Shown here piece by piece: positions 50,341 through 60,924 of a stretch of DNA of 64,000 nt. The notes below the pieces were generated by a model. It was not told where the DNA came from. It ran no database searches and saw nothing but the letters and a program-made list of their open reading frames with translations. The position numbers and the translations under genes were made by a program. The stretch's first letter is position 1. Every line of letters begins with the position of its first letter. Origin of the DNA: Cymbomonas tetramitiformis (Eukaryota > Chlorophyta > Pyramimonadophyceae > Pyramimonadales > Pyramimonadaceae); contig LGRX02012686.1 in the NCBI GenBank assembly GCA_001247695.2, forward strand, positions 33,687 to 97,686, read 5' to 3'.

Positions 50341-50760
50341 GCGCTTTACTAACCTTTGGTTTTGCGTTGCGCTTTGTTTTTCAGATCGGCTGAAAATGAC
50401 CTAGTCCAAAAGGTAAATTTTCAGCCCAACCTCAACACCACAAGTAAAGGTATTTGCTCTATCATCCCCTAGTGTCACACCTAGAAAATACTGCCTTTAT
50501 GCGTTGTGTTTTTCCGCTTTACTAACCTTTGGTTTTGAGTTGCGCTTTGTTTTTCAGATCGGCTGAAAATGAGCAAGTGGGAAAAGCGCATTTTCAGCCC
50601 ATCGCCCACAACTAGAAGAGTAAAGGTACTTACCTTACCCTTCCTAGGAATTTGTGCTTGTATTCATTGTGTGTTTTCACTCTACTAAGTGTTGGTATTT
50701 TGGTGTGCGTTGTTTTTCAGATCGGTTAAAAACGAGCGAGTGGAAAACCCATGTTTTTGC
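50341..50760 (+). repeat. Three tandem units with TACTAAC, TTTTTCAG and a hairpin
   Basis: Units begin about 50347, 50520 and 50683 (173 and 163 bp apart). Each has TACTAAC (TACTAAG in the third), then TTTTTCAG, then ATCGG and an inverted pair. In units 1 and 2 GGCTGAAAAT pairs exactly with ATTTTCAGCC (50388-50397 with 50417-50426; 50561-50570 with 50590-50599). Units 1 and 2 end AAAG|GTATTT and AAAG|GTACTT. The branch-point, acceptor and donor order makes each look like an intron end plus a 65-68-nt exon (50385-50449, 50558-50625). Confidence 0.7.
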
Positions 50761-51139
50761 GTGGTCCAAGACCTATGCCATGTGTGCATGTTAGTTGAAC
50801 ATCGTTTCTAGGTAATTAGACTAGTTGTTTAGAACATGATTGTGAAGTAGTTCTAGACACTTAGCTAGTTAGGATAATAATATGCGTGGCCCTCCTTATG
50901 ATTAGATTCTTGATTGAAAAGTGATATTGTTAAAGCAATTTTAGTCTCCAAAGCATCACAGCCTTCCACACAAACAAATCATCTCTTGTCGTGTATCAAA
51001 CATTGAGAATATGTTTGTTAAGGATGGCGAGAAGTGTATTATGCCATACATCTTGTTTGCACTCATCCTTCTTGCACACTTATTTCAGCCTAAAGATATT
51101 CCTCGCGAATGCGTATACGAATGTTGAAATTTATTAGAC

Positions 51140-51615
51140 ATGCAGAAGGCATTCAGAAGATATCTTCTGAACGTCTTCTGCATGACTTCTGTACATCTTC
51201 TGAATTCCGGAAGATGTCTTCTAGACGTCTTCTGGGTTCCAGAAGATATCTAGAAGACATCCAGAAGACGTCTTCTACGCGTCTTCTAATGTCTACCATC
51301 TTCTGAGTTTCAGAAGACGTCCAGAAGATCTTCGGGGAAGATGTACAGAAGACGCCCAAAAGATATCAAGAAGACGTCTTCCGGGATTCAGAAGACATGT
51401 AGAAGACATGCAGAAGACGTCCAGAAGATAACTTCTGGATGTCTTCCCCGAAGATCTTCTGGACGTCTTCTGGAAACCAGAAGATGGTAGACATTAGAAG
51501 ACGCGCCGAAGACGTCTTCTGGATGTCTTCTGGATGTCTTCTGGACCCCAGAAGACGTCCAGAAGACGTCTCAGAAGACGTTCAGAAGACGTTCAGAAGA
51601 CGCGTCTTCTGATTT
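51140..51615. repeat. AGAAGAC/GTCTTCT array forming a 300-bp palindrome
   Basis: Dozens of AGAAGAC or GTCTTCT words, often as AGAAGACGTCTTCT. The outer part is also palindromic: CTACGCGTCTTCTAATGTC near 51272 pairs with GACATTAGAAGACGCG near 51490, and GAAGATCTTCGGGGAAGA with TCTTCCCCGAAGATCTTC. The centre is near 51391. Confidence 0.85.
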
Positions 51616-52675
51616 TCCCAGAATGTAGGGATACCGCCATTTCAAGTACGGTACATTTATGGATAATCAAAGATTGAAAGAATCGTGCACATTACAACAT
51701 CTCACGTAATAGGTTCAGCAGGAGACCATCACCAATTTAAGTAGGGAAAGTATAGTATATACGTCTACTATACTCCCCCCCTGATTTAAGTAAATCGAGT
51801 AATAAATTCAAGGGAGCCTCACCAGAGCGCGATATACTAATATACTGTGACTAATATATATATATATATATATATCAACATGATCAGGTGCAACTCGCGC
51901 TCGCATAATGTACGTCAAGAGTGCAAGCCAAACTAAAAAATGCCTTCTGGTGAGATGTTCACATGCATTCTTCCAGTCCCGCCTCCAAAGAGAGGGTGGG
52001 AATAATGCGCACTAGCTTTGCTAAAATATAATGTGCGCCACCAACCTACTTCTCCTTCAACGCCAACCAGAGCTTGCTCAATTGGAAATCGCGTTGCGGT
52101 CACATTTGCAACAAGGAATAAACTCGGTAATCTTTATTCTCATCTCCTTATCATTTGAAAATATGCATGTCCTCATCCGAGCTGCATCCCACTACTATAC
52201 ACAGCTTTGTTGAGAAACGTATTGGGATAACGAAAAGTGCATTGTCGCCGGTGACCCTTGAAATGCATAGATAGTAATCACATAATGTTATGTTTGGTTG
52301 ACGGCTGAGTGGTGAGAGTGCATGAGGGTATATAGGGCTAGCATAATTGATGGCTAATTGATGTTATGATGGGTAATGTGATGGCTGCTAATCGATGCAA
52401 GGTGAATCACGAAGCAGATTGCGATCGGTGCTTGACAAAATTTGAATGTTGTGTATAATAGGTGCCCTGAGTACGGATATATCTCATTCCATAATCCAAC
52501 GAAGGTGCCAAGGTGACTAAGTAAGCCGTATCGCATACTCTACATTCATGACGATAGTGGTATTGTTATAGTATATGCCATCAAGATGGTACACCTTTAA
52601 ATGTATGTTCGGGATGCCTCACTTTATCCTACGAATATGTAGATTGAATTACCGATTCTTGGACAATTGTTGCAG
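51616..52675. other. Gene-poor host sequence with a TA run
   Basis: A TATATA run lies at about 51848-51873. No supported gene. Confidence 0.35.
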
Positions 52676-53107
52676 GCAACACTGCCCCATACAGTTGGGC
52701 AGATCATTCAAAGGAAGACTGCTATGGCTATACCATTCGGATGGACAACTGATGGCGATGTGAAGCGTGCATCTGCGGTGACGATTCGCCCACACCGATC
52801 AGAAGCCGTCGAGATATATTTTGGAGAAGCACAACCGTCTGAGTACATGGAAACATGTTTGCTCTTTGTGTGCACCGATATGCAGAACAACAACGAACAC
52901 ACATTATTGTTTGGCAGATGGTACAAGCGCATAGATGCCAGAGATGTAACTCATAGCCAACAACTCATATGGCAAGAACCCATTGCCAACCGTAGAAGGG
53001 TACATGGCAATGCTGACACATATGCGTGTATCCCAGCAACGGCAGTGCTGCGCAAAGTGTGTATCATCCCAAAATTTAAGATGAAGCGAGAACTGCCACG
53101 CATGTGA
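52676..53107 (+). CDS. BAH-like domain exon (tentative)
   Basis: After a TTGTTGCAG acceptor the frame contains LLFGRWYKR, then DVTHSQQLIWQEP and ACIPATAVLRKVCIIPKF. The order (Trp-Tyr-Arg strand, ...Leu-Ile-Trp..., Ile-Pro-x-x-Ala-Val) resembles bromo-adjacent-homology modules, which bind chromatin. The assignment is by pattern only. Its first exon is not identified. Confidence 0.35.
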   Translation, partial: ATLPHTVGQIIQRKTAMAIPFGWTTDGDVKRASAVTIRPHRSEAVEIYFGEAQPSEYMETCLLFVCTDMQNNNEHTLLFGRWYKRIDARDVTHSQQLIWQEPIANRRRVHGNADTYACIPATAVLRKVCIIPKFKMKRELPRM

Positions 53108-54386
53108 CGACGAAGACTCACAAGCTGACACCTTTTACGTTCATAGATGGATCAAGTGCTAACGTTGTTGTCTGTTTTCTAATCAGAATCAACTTGGAAA
53201 TAGCATTGGCTTATTATTCATAGCTCCCTACCAATAGTCCATGGACGGTGTGTTGCCTCGTTGTGATATATGTTGCAAACATGTAGTAATCATTCTCTTA
53301 CAAAATTATATTGCTAAGAGTAAACTGTCGTTTGGATCGGATTAATCAATGTTAACCATATATCACACCACAAATTGTTGTGTGCCTTTGTCAAAGCCTT
53401 TTGGTCCTGAAGCATTTGGTTTATGTCATCTCGCTCAATACGATAGTCTGTGCAGGTCATCCTTATTGACAATTTCCAGAAAATGTACATTTTCAAAACT
53501 CCGAAAATCTTAGGTACATCCCTTAGGTACATCGCGTTTGATGCACGTGTACGGCCGCTAAATGATGAATATCGATACAAATTAGTTACAATGGTATTTG
53601 ACGCCCCCTAGGGCACTTGCGATTTCAGGGGTTTGCACTCAAACACTCAAGCCGTCGCCTTCACTCGACACGCCGTTGTAGGTACCTATAACTGATTCCA
53701 CAGTATGTGCATGCACGAAAATCGGTATTTCACCTTAGGGTTTCTCGCGTACGAGTGAACGATATGTATTCATCAGGCTTTCTCGTTGTAAACATACGAT
53801 GTTATCACACCGTCGAAGAACTCAGGAACGTCAGATTTCTGCCGTTCGCTTGCGGAACTCCACTTGGAGTTGAAGGCTGCAGCGTGTGCCTTCACTTCGC
53901 GCCCTTGGTGAAGCTGCCCTATTGCGCGACGATCGGACATGTTGGAAAATGATACCGCGAGCAAGGTCAATAGCGCGGAGGTGCGATATTTTTTTGGATT
54001 CTCCAACTACATAGGAATTATGTTCTATCGAGCGAGGTCTACTACGAGGATCCAGCCGAACGTTCGCAGAGAGAAAAATGCCGAAGTTGCCGAATACGAC
54101 GAAAAAACATTTATTTTGACCTGGGTTTTTTGTTTTCTTCAAAAAGAGTGATTTTGAATGCATCAGAGCGTATATTGTACGGATCGGATACGAATGTCGG
54201 ATCATAATATCGACAGAAGAGGGTATCTATTGATCACAATATTTCTAGCGTGCGGCGCACCTCTGACCCCAAGGTGCACCGATGGTGCATCGGTGATACA
54301 TCCACGATGCGCCCGACATGTCCCTTCGTCTCTCCCAAGACTCTCCCAAGGAAGGTGAACGTAGGGGCGTAAAATGGTTGGTCGCT
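53108..54386. other. Gene-poor host sequence
   Basis: Short frames on both strands; none convincing. Confidence 0.35.
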
Positions 54387-54424
54387 GGGCCCAAGATGGG
54401 CCCAAGATGGGCCCAAGATGGGCG
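54387..54424. repeat. 12-bp tandem repeat GGGCCCAAGATG
   Basis: Three perfect copies and one partial. Confidence 0.9.
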
Positions 54425-54646
54425 AAAGCACCAATGACGCTCCATGCATCCTAAGATCTTTATCACAGCAGATAATCTTACAAAATCCAACATCGCACAT
54501 GAACAACTGTGCACCAATGTTCGTGCTGCGATGGCTTTGACCTGGCAGGCGAATTCGGAGATCGTGATTATAACTTTAAAACATACGAAGTGGGGGCGGG
54601 TGTCGCGATGACAACGAGCATCGCATGACTGCGTCGGTTGACCATG

Positions 54647-55986
54647 ATAATGATTAGGTTAAACACGGCCAGTGTCGGCTTTTACAGAATCGTGTCCGTT
54701 TTTGCAAAATCTGTCCGTTTTTGCAGTTCTTAACAGTGTCAACAACAAATATACACTCCGTCCAAAGACAAATTCGAGCATAACACAAAGCATTTCACAC
54801 GCACACGCATTCACGCATACACGGTACAATAATATCATCGATATGTGCATAATTCAAATTATGTACTTCTATGATATGAGATACGTGTCTTTGTATGTTC
54901 CATGTTACATGCGTTCCTACCGAGAGACCTTGTATCGCTAGCATCTATGAAGCATCATTCCTCAAAGCAACCTCAAGAGCATCTCCACCATCACTAGGAG
55001 CGCTTTCTAGTGCTTCCTGCTTGCGTTCGGCGTAAGCTTTTTTCATTGCTGGCTTAGCACTTAGTTGCACACCAGTCTTTGCGAAGAGATCTTGGCCTTT
55101 GCGCTTCTCTTTCACACACACAATCCAGCGCATGCCTTGAACACCCTCGAGCTCGTAAATGAGCTTGTCTTCTTGCTTTTTCGCCCACCACATTCGTCGA
55201 AGTGGATAGGCACGGTCAGCAAGCCACATGTCTGGCACCAAAAACGCGCAGAAATCCTTGCAGTGTTCTGCGAAGTACATGATAGCCGCGTCACTCATTC
55301 CACTTGTAGGCGGTGCACAAATGACGTTTTGACCCAACACTTTCCAGTTGTCGTGCACACGAAAAATGTTCATAGGGACCCAGCCCTTCACATGTTTTGC
55401 TTGAGTGTCACTATCCACTGAAATAAACTTGAATTCGGCCTTTCCGAAACGACTTTCTAAAACTGATTTCAAGTTTAGATTTATCTCGGAACCCGCGGCA
55501 AACAAGTCGACAAATGTTCGGCTTTTGATCTTCTTTTCGTGCATAAAGTTCGTCGGATTAAAGCTGTCTACGAGTAAAGCCACTTGTTCTTTTGGAACAA
55601 CAGTGCGCTTTACTCGTACCTCTTTATCCGCGTGAACATCATCAAATATTTTCCGTGTCCATTCTTTGTTTATTGGCTTGATGGCGGGGAGGTATTCAAC
55701 TTCCACGCACTCATGAAAGGCGGATGGGCTATTCATGAAACTCGCTTCATGAGAATCACGAGTCCGTCGTTGGGATCGCTGTGACGTTTGCAAAGCCATC
55801 ATCTCAGCGTCATTCAAGTTTTCGTGCTTAAACTTGCGCTTAGGCATATCGTGCGTATCGCGGTTGGAAAGTTGCAAGTTGAAAAAACACACACCACTGT
55901 TAAGAACTGCAAAAACGGACAGGAATTGCAAAAACGGACACGATTCTGTAAAAGCCGACACTGGCCGTGTTTAACCTAATCATTAT
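54647..55986. mobile_element. 1.34-kb element with 92-bp terminal inverted repeats and one ORF
   Basis: Ends 54647-54738 and 55895-55986 are inverted copies with no length difference and only a few mismatches. Each contains two copies of TGTCCGTTTTTGCA about 20 bp apart (the inner with small changes), possible transposase-binding sites. The outermost bases are ATAATGATTAGG. Outside, CCATG stands directly left of the element and one base beyond its right end, a possible duplication. The single gene inside runs on the minus strand. The terminal-repeat design is clear; the superfamily is not. Confidence 0.75.
54945..55847 (-). CDS. Methyltransferase-like protein of the TIR element
   Basis: I place the start at MPKRKFKHENLNDAEMM; the frame is open further into the terminal repeat. 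The 300-residue protein has a basic, disordered first part, then TFVDLFAAGSEINLN (like motif I, DxFxGxG), FKFISVDSD (motif II acidic end) and NVICAPPTSGMSDAA (like the (N/D)PP(Y/F) motif of adenine-N6 enzymes, with Ala for Asn/Asp). FCAFLVPDMW follows. The fold may be Rossmann-type methyltransferase, but key residues differ. No transposase motif is visible, so this protein may itself act in mobility or be a passenger. Confidence 0.5.
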   Translation of the reverse strand: MPKRKFKHENLNDAEMMALQTSQRSQRRTRDSHEASFMNSPSAFHECVEVEYLPAIKPINKEWTRKIFDDVHADKEVRVKRTVVPKEQVALLVDSFNPTNFMHEKKIKSRTFVDLFAAGSEINLNLKSVLESRFGKAEFKFISVDSDTQAKHVKGWVPMNIFRVHDNWKVLGQNVICAPPTSGMSDAAIMYFAEHCKDFCAFLVPDMWLADRAYPLRRMWWAKKQEDKLIYELEGVQGMRWIVCVKEKRKGQDLFAKTGVQLSAKPAMKKAYAERKQEALESAPSDGGDALEVALRNDAS

Positions 55987-56255
55987 GCCATGACACCATT
56001 CGGATGTCATCGTCATCGTCATAGATTATGGGGTGAGGAGCGATTTTGGCCGTAGCAAATGTTTTGATCGGACTGCCACAATGTGCCACGTATTCATCCG
56101 CGTTGAATATCGGGAAACGGCAGATTCGATTCCAGATTTGCTTTTCGGATCCGCGGATATATCGGCAGCTCGTGGTCGATCATTGGTGGAACCTCCTAAC
56201 CTCCTCGAAAGACGCAGCGAGGGCCAATGAAAGCGGCAACTCAGGGCTTGCGTTG

Positions 56256-56300
56256 GGCCTAACCTGGGCCTAACCTGGGCCTAACCTGGGCATATCTTGT
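56256..56300. repeat. 12-bp tandem repeat CTGGGCCTAAC
   Basis: About three and a half copies of TGGGCCTAACC with small drift after 56287. Confidence 0.85.
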
Positions 56301-56499
56301 GCCTAGCTTGGGCTGAGCGTGGGCAAGTCATCGCCCTGACATGGCGCGAAGAGGCCCTCGCGTGGGGCAGCGGCTGCCGCACCGTAGAAATAATGTGATT
56401 GATTGTCACTATAAGGGGCACAAAACGTCGGATACAAAACGTTGGTTACATACCTCGTGGCAATATCGTAGTGACAACGCCGACGTACTTACAACATTG

Positions 56500-56840
56500 A
56501 CGTTGGCCCCACGTTAATTCAACGACGGTGTTGAAACAACACGTTGCAACGTGGACGCAGTCCCCACGTTGATTCAACGATGGTGATGTGACAACACGTT
56601 GCGCAACGTGAACGCTGTCCCCACGTCGATTCAACGACGGTGATGTGACAACGTTGGGACGTCGTGGATGTTGCCCCACGATGTTTCAACGACGGTGTTG
56701 TGACAACACGTTACAACGTGAATGTTGCCCGACGATGTTTCAACGATGGTGTTGTGACAACACCGTACAACATGGACGTTGCCCCACGATGTTTCAACGA
56801 TGATGTTGAAGCAACGTTTCCCCCACGAGGTCGTTGTGCA
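56500..56840. repeat. 55-56-bp tandem repeat, about six copies
   Basis: CCCCACG/CCGACG anchors recur at about 56507, 56562, 56618, 56674, 56728 and 56782. Each unit has TTCAACGACGGTG and ACAACACGTT words that are partly self-complementary (AACGTT, CAACGTTG). Weaker copies continue to about 57000. Confidence 0.9.
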
Positions 56841-57044
56841 ACGTTGATGCAACGTTGGCGTTCTAGTCTCGTTGTCACGTCGTCGTCACAACGACAATGT
56901 TGCGCCAACGATGTCGAAAGTTCCACGATGACACAACACCAACGTTGCCACAACACCCGAACACGAAGTCGTTATTCAACATCGCCACAACACCAACGAT
57001 GGTACTACATCGTCACAACACCATGCATTTTTCCGGATGTGGTT

Positions 57045-57780
57045 TGGGAGGTAATTGGGGGTAATTGGGGATGGTTTGGGGGGGGGAGGGGGTAATGGGG
57101 ATGGTATGGGGGTAATGGGGGTAATGGGGGATGGTTTGAGGGGTAATGGATGGTTTGGGGTGTGTTGGGGATTGTGGGGGGTAATGGGGTAATGGGGGAA
57201 TATTTTGTGGGTAATGGGGAATAATTTGGGGTGTAGGGGGGGGATGGGATTGGTTTGGTGTTTGTTGGGGGATTGTTGGGGGAGGGGAGGGGGATAGGGG
57301 GACAATGGGGAAGATTTTGTGGGTAATGGGGGTAATGGGGATGGGGGGGGGTAAGGAGACGTCGAGACGCTGAGACGTCGAGACGCCGAGACCGAGACCC
57401 ATTACCCACATTACCCATTACCCCCGTCCATCCCCCATTACCCCCATAACCCACAAAATCTTCCCCCATTACCCCCCATTACCCCCATTATCCCCCCAAC
57501 AATCCCCCAACACACCCCAAACCAATCTTCCCCATTACAACAACAACAATCCCCCAACACACCCCAAACCAATCCCCATCACTCCCCCCTTCACCCCAAA
57601 CCATCCCCCATTACCCCCATTACCCACAAAATCTTCCCCAATTACCCCCATTACCCCCCCCAACCATCCCTCATTACCCCCATACCATCCCCCATTACTC
57701 CCCATTACCCCCCCCACCATCCCCCATTACCCCCATTACCCCCAAACCATCTCTCATCACCCCAAACCATCCCCCAACAC
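57045..57780. repeat. G-rich block followed by C-rich block
   Basis: From 57045 to about 57355 the plus strand is built from GGTAATGGGG and GGATGGTTTGGGG words. After a GAGACGTCGAGACGC spacer (57357-57400), the complementary CCATTACCCCC and CCAAACC words run to about 57780. The two halves could pair as a giant hairpin, and the G-rich strand could form G-quadruplexes. Confidence 0.85.
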
Positions 57781-57835
57781 ACCCTAGACGACCATGCACA
57801 AACAACCCCCAAACCATTTCCCAACACCCCTCATA

Positions 57836-58070
57836 CAGCCGGTACAGGGGGGCCTGTACCAGTGAAATCGGTACAGGCGGGCCTGTACCGAAAAACACGG
57901 CCGGTATATACCAGCGGCGGGCTCATACCGCGGGGGGGTCATGCCAATCGGTACAGGCGGGCCTGTACCAGTGGAATCGGTACAGGCGGGACTGTACCAG
58001 TGAAATCGGTACAGACGCGGGGGCCTGTACCGAAATCGGCTGGTAAATACCAGCGGCGGGCTCATATCGT
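57836..58070. repeat. Array of GGTACAGG-x-CCTGTACC palindromes
   Basis: Palindromes of about 20 bp (GGTACAGGCGGGCCTGTACC) repeat every 27 bp or so. Two sets each end in a GGTA(T/A)ATACCAGCGGCGGG unit (57901-57926 and 58041-58064), giving a higher-order period of about 140 bp. Confidence 0.85.
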
Positions 58071-58240
58071 AACATATACACGTGCTGGTAGCCGATTGAC
58101 GTATAATTCTGCCCATCCGAATTGGCAGCATTTTCAAGGGTTGTGTACACGGGTTCATGATGGCCAAAAGTACTCATGGGATGTTGTGGGTGATAGAGCA
58201 TTTGTTGGATGATATTGTCCACAATTGTACAACCATAAAT

Positions 58241-58496
58241 CAAGGTAAGGTTTGCGCGGAGTCCAAAAATGCAAAAACTTTTCAAAATCTAGATTTTGAG
58301 ATACGAGCGATTTAAGTTTGCGTATGGTTAAGTATGGGGGGTGACCGAGCGGTATCGACCATAACTTTTCATTAACGTGGTCAATTTGATACCTGAAGTG
58401 CGCAATATGTACAGGGTGCTCTGGGTAACTTATTTATCAAATAAAAGATTTTTGAAAAGTTTTTGCATTTTTGGACTCCGCGCAAACCTTACCTTG
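58241..58496. mobile_element. 256-bp foldback element with about 46-bp inverted ends
   Basis: CAAGGTAAGGTTTGCGCGGA onward (58241-58287) is the exact reverse complement of the segment ending at 58496. The ends enclose about 160 bp without a gene. AAAT is present at both outer borders and could be a short duplication. It interrupts a region whose frames on either side look coding. Confidence 0.7.
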
Positions 58497-58673
58497 AAAT
58501 GCAGAGATGCAATTGGTTTTGCTGTTTTTGACAATCATCACCATACATACGGTACTCGGCCCGAAGCCGGGAAACACTCGTCCATGAACTACATGTGGGT
58601 GGTCGATAGGGAGAATCCATATTTGCACTATATACACATTGTGCAATATCTAGTGGGCATCACAGGCCAATAA
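58497..58673 (+). CDS. Unidentified coding remnant after the foldback element
   Basis: The frame reads ...DAIGFAVFDNHHHTYGTRPE...MNYMWVVDRENPYLHY and ends at TAA. A frame of similar quality (KYSWDVVGDRAFVG) lies just left of the foldback element. They may be parts of one gene split by the insertion. No family recognised. Confidence 0.3.
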   Translation, partial: KCRDAIGFAVFDNHHHTYGTRPEAGKHSSMNYMWVVDRENPYLHYIHIVQYLVGITGQ

Positions 58674-59418
58674 CGCCGGCAATAAAAAATCAATATACAA
58701 TGCACTTGCAGAATGAACGTGAAGCATCGCGACTTGCACGACTGCGTCGGTGGAAACGTGATGCGCGGTACCGACACCACAAGCAGCGTGTTAAAGCGAA
58801 TGCGACCTTATAGTAAATCCATCTTTTAGCAATACTGCGATTGAAACCATGCGTCATAGGTGGCCAGTCGTTAAATCCTGATGCGTGATGGACAAAATTA
58901 AGGAAGAGATAGGGATGGATATTACATAACGGTACCCTAAACCTACGGCGATGAGGTACAATGTACCCGAATGCCGATTGGTTACCATTTAAACACTGTA
59001 TTATGGTTTTTGTTAATGATATCCCATAATCGATGGGGACATGACAAACGATTACCCCCGTATGGTTGAATAAACGAGTACGCGCGCGAGGATGTAATAA
59101 CATACGTGTAACTAATTCCGTTACCTTTCTTTCGCTGACGCATCATTATTTGCTGCGGGCAATTATGATAGTACTATGCTCGTTAAGGACCCGACATACA
59201 CGTTGGATCCGATACGCACGGTACAAAATGTACACGTTGGACGATGTGGCATGAAACACGACGGTGATAATTTAGTATATAGTATTAGCATCAGTGACGT
59301 AATAAATTGAAGAGGGGCGACGGTGGCGCAATATATCGACGATTGAATTTCAGGCGTCCAATATTCCATGGCATAACTAAATATTATATTTAAAGAACAA
59401 GGGCGGGCAAATCATTGT
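58674..59418. other. Gene-poor host sequence
   Basis: A basic short frame at about 58700-58812 (NEREASRLARLRRWKRDAR) may be a helical remnant. Otherwise nothing is supported. Confidence 0.35.
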
Positions 59419-59470
59419 GACAGTCCAGTCCAGTCCAGTCCAGTCCAGTCCAGTCCAGTCCAGTCCAGTC
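59419..59470. repeat. CAGTC microsatellite
   Basis: About ten perfect 5-bp units. Confidence 0.95.
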
Positions 59471-59654
59471 TCCCTATAGCCATAGCCAAAGCAGCAATCA
59501 AGACGCCCCGAGCGCACGCGATGCACACATCAATATAAATGGTTCTCGATTCACGTGTGTCACCATACCAGTATGCGCGAATGGCCTCATAATTCGTACA
59601 TGCACTAGGGAAAATCAAACTCTTAAAAAGGCCTAAAAACGACTGAATTTTAAA

Positions 59655-59760
59655 ATATCTCACGAATTCTTGTTAAAATTTCTAAAGTTTCTTAAATTTA
59701 GAAATTTAAGATTTCTAAATTTAGAAATTCTAGATTTCTAAACCCTAAAATAAAAAAATT
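59655..59760. repeat. AT-rich palindromic words TTTCTAAATTTAGAAA
   Basis: Several overlapping copies of TTTCTAAATTTAGAAA and relatives. Confidence 0.7.
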
Positions 59761-60711
59761 TATTCTTTGCGTCGCGTATACTCACTATGCGGCATATCCT
59801 TGGCTCCGGCGCATGCGCATGGTAAATTATCAATTAATTGTGCATTATTGGCACGCGGGCCTCCGAGTGGGGACCGGTCGCACGCATGCACCGTAGACGC
59901 ATAAACGGCACATCACTGATCATCCGATGATGGGTCGATTCGCGTCGATGCGTATCGATGCACTCACTCATCGAAAAGATTGTGCATACATCGATGCGGC
60001 GATGACTGGTATCAAAGTGAAGACGCGGGCGATGCGAGGCGAATCGATGCGAATGGGCGCAACATGTGCGCATCATCGATCATGTGCATCGCACGCGCGG
60101 CTAAGCACTCTCCGCATCATGCATGCATGAAATCTTGCGTCGATGAACGTGACGATGCAACCGCATGCGAATACGATAGGGTAGTATACATACTCAACGT
60201 TCGATGTATAATGTGCATGCGCTGGACTCCATGGCATGATCGAATGCTGAAAGATTAATTCACTAATTGAACTTATCAACGTTCGATGAAGATGTGCCCG
60301 GTGCTTACGGTACGGCCATGCTACAATTGATTATCCACCATCCGTCCGAGCCAAGTTATGTTATACTATTAATTGACAATCTGCCACAATTTACAGTCAT
60401 TGTAAACTATTAACTATAATATATTCATGATACGGGTGCACCCGTAGTGGGCATGCAAATTCTACGGAGAATCGTCGGCATCCTTCATATCTGGTATCGG
60501 TGGCATCGATTGCATGCAAATGCGCGGGTATTCTTGGCTAAAGTGTATGATCGAATATATGGCATTGATGATCGCCCACGATCTCACGAGTCCCATAAAT
60601 AATTAACATGTACGACATGCATGGTGCGACTGGAATGCACCTACGATATGCATAGTACCGGGTATAAACGGCCCACTAATATCCGGGACGTCGTCGCCCC
60701 CGGAACAGGGG
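59761..60711. other. Gene-poor host sequence rich in GATGCG/CGATGC words
   Basis: CATCGATGCG-like words recur between 59925 and 60150. No gene is supported. Confidence 0.35.
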
Positions 60712-60924
60712 TTGCACGCATGTACACCCAGTACCCCGTCCTACGCCAAGCAGCGAGCTATGTGCGGCACGTTTATTGGACAGTCTGCCAACAGGGTACT
60801 AGACGCCTGCAATCGCCGCAGTGTATCCCGTTCCGACTTCCCAGGCATCTCCTCTACGAGATCTTTGATGGGCTGCTCTTCTAAGTTCGAGTATTCCGGG
60901 AGTAAGACTAAAGTCGACGCTTAA
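60712..60924 (+). CDS. Unidentified short frame
   Basis: A 70-codon frame with balanced composition (GTFIGQSANRVLDACNRRS). It could be a terminal exon. No family recognised. Confidence 0.2.
   Translation: MHACTPSTPSYAKQRAMCGTFIGQSANRVLDACNRRSVSRSDFPGISSTRSLMGCSSKFEYSGSKTKVDA

Noticed and set aside
55847..55961. Start of the methyltransferase-like protein inside the terminal repeat
   Set aside because: The upstream extension (FCKSRHWPCL-type sequence and similar) is encoded by the inverted repeat and is hydrophobic without similarity to the rest; the ATG at 55847 followed by a basic stretch is more plausible.
57005..57469. Pro/His/Thr-rich minus-strand frames in the G-rich block
   Set aside because: Low-complexity translation of GGTAATGGGG words; multiple overlapping frames of similar length.
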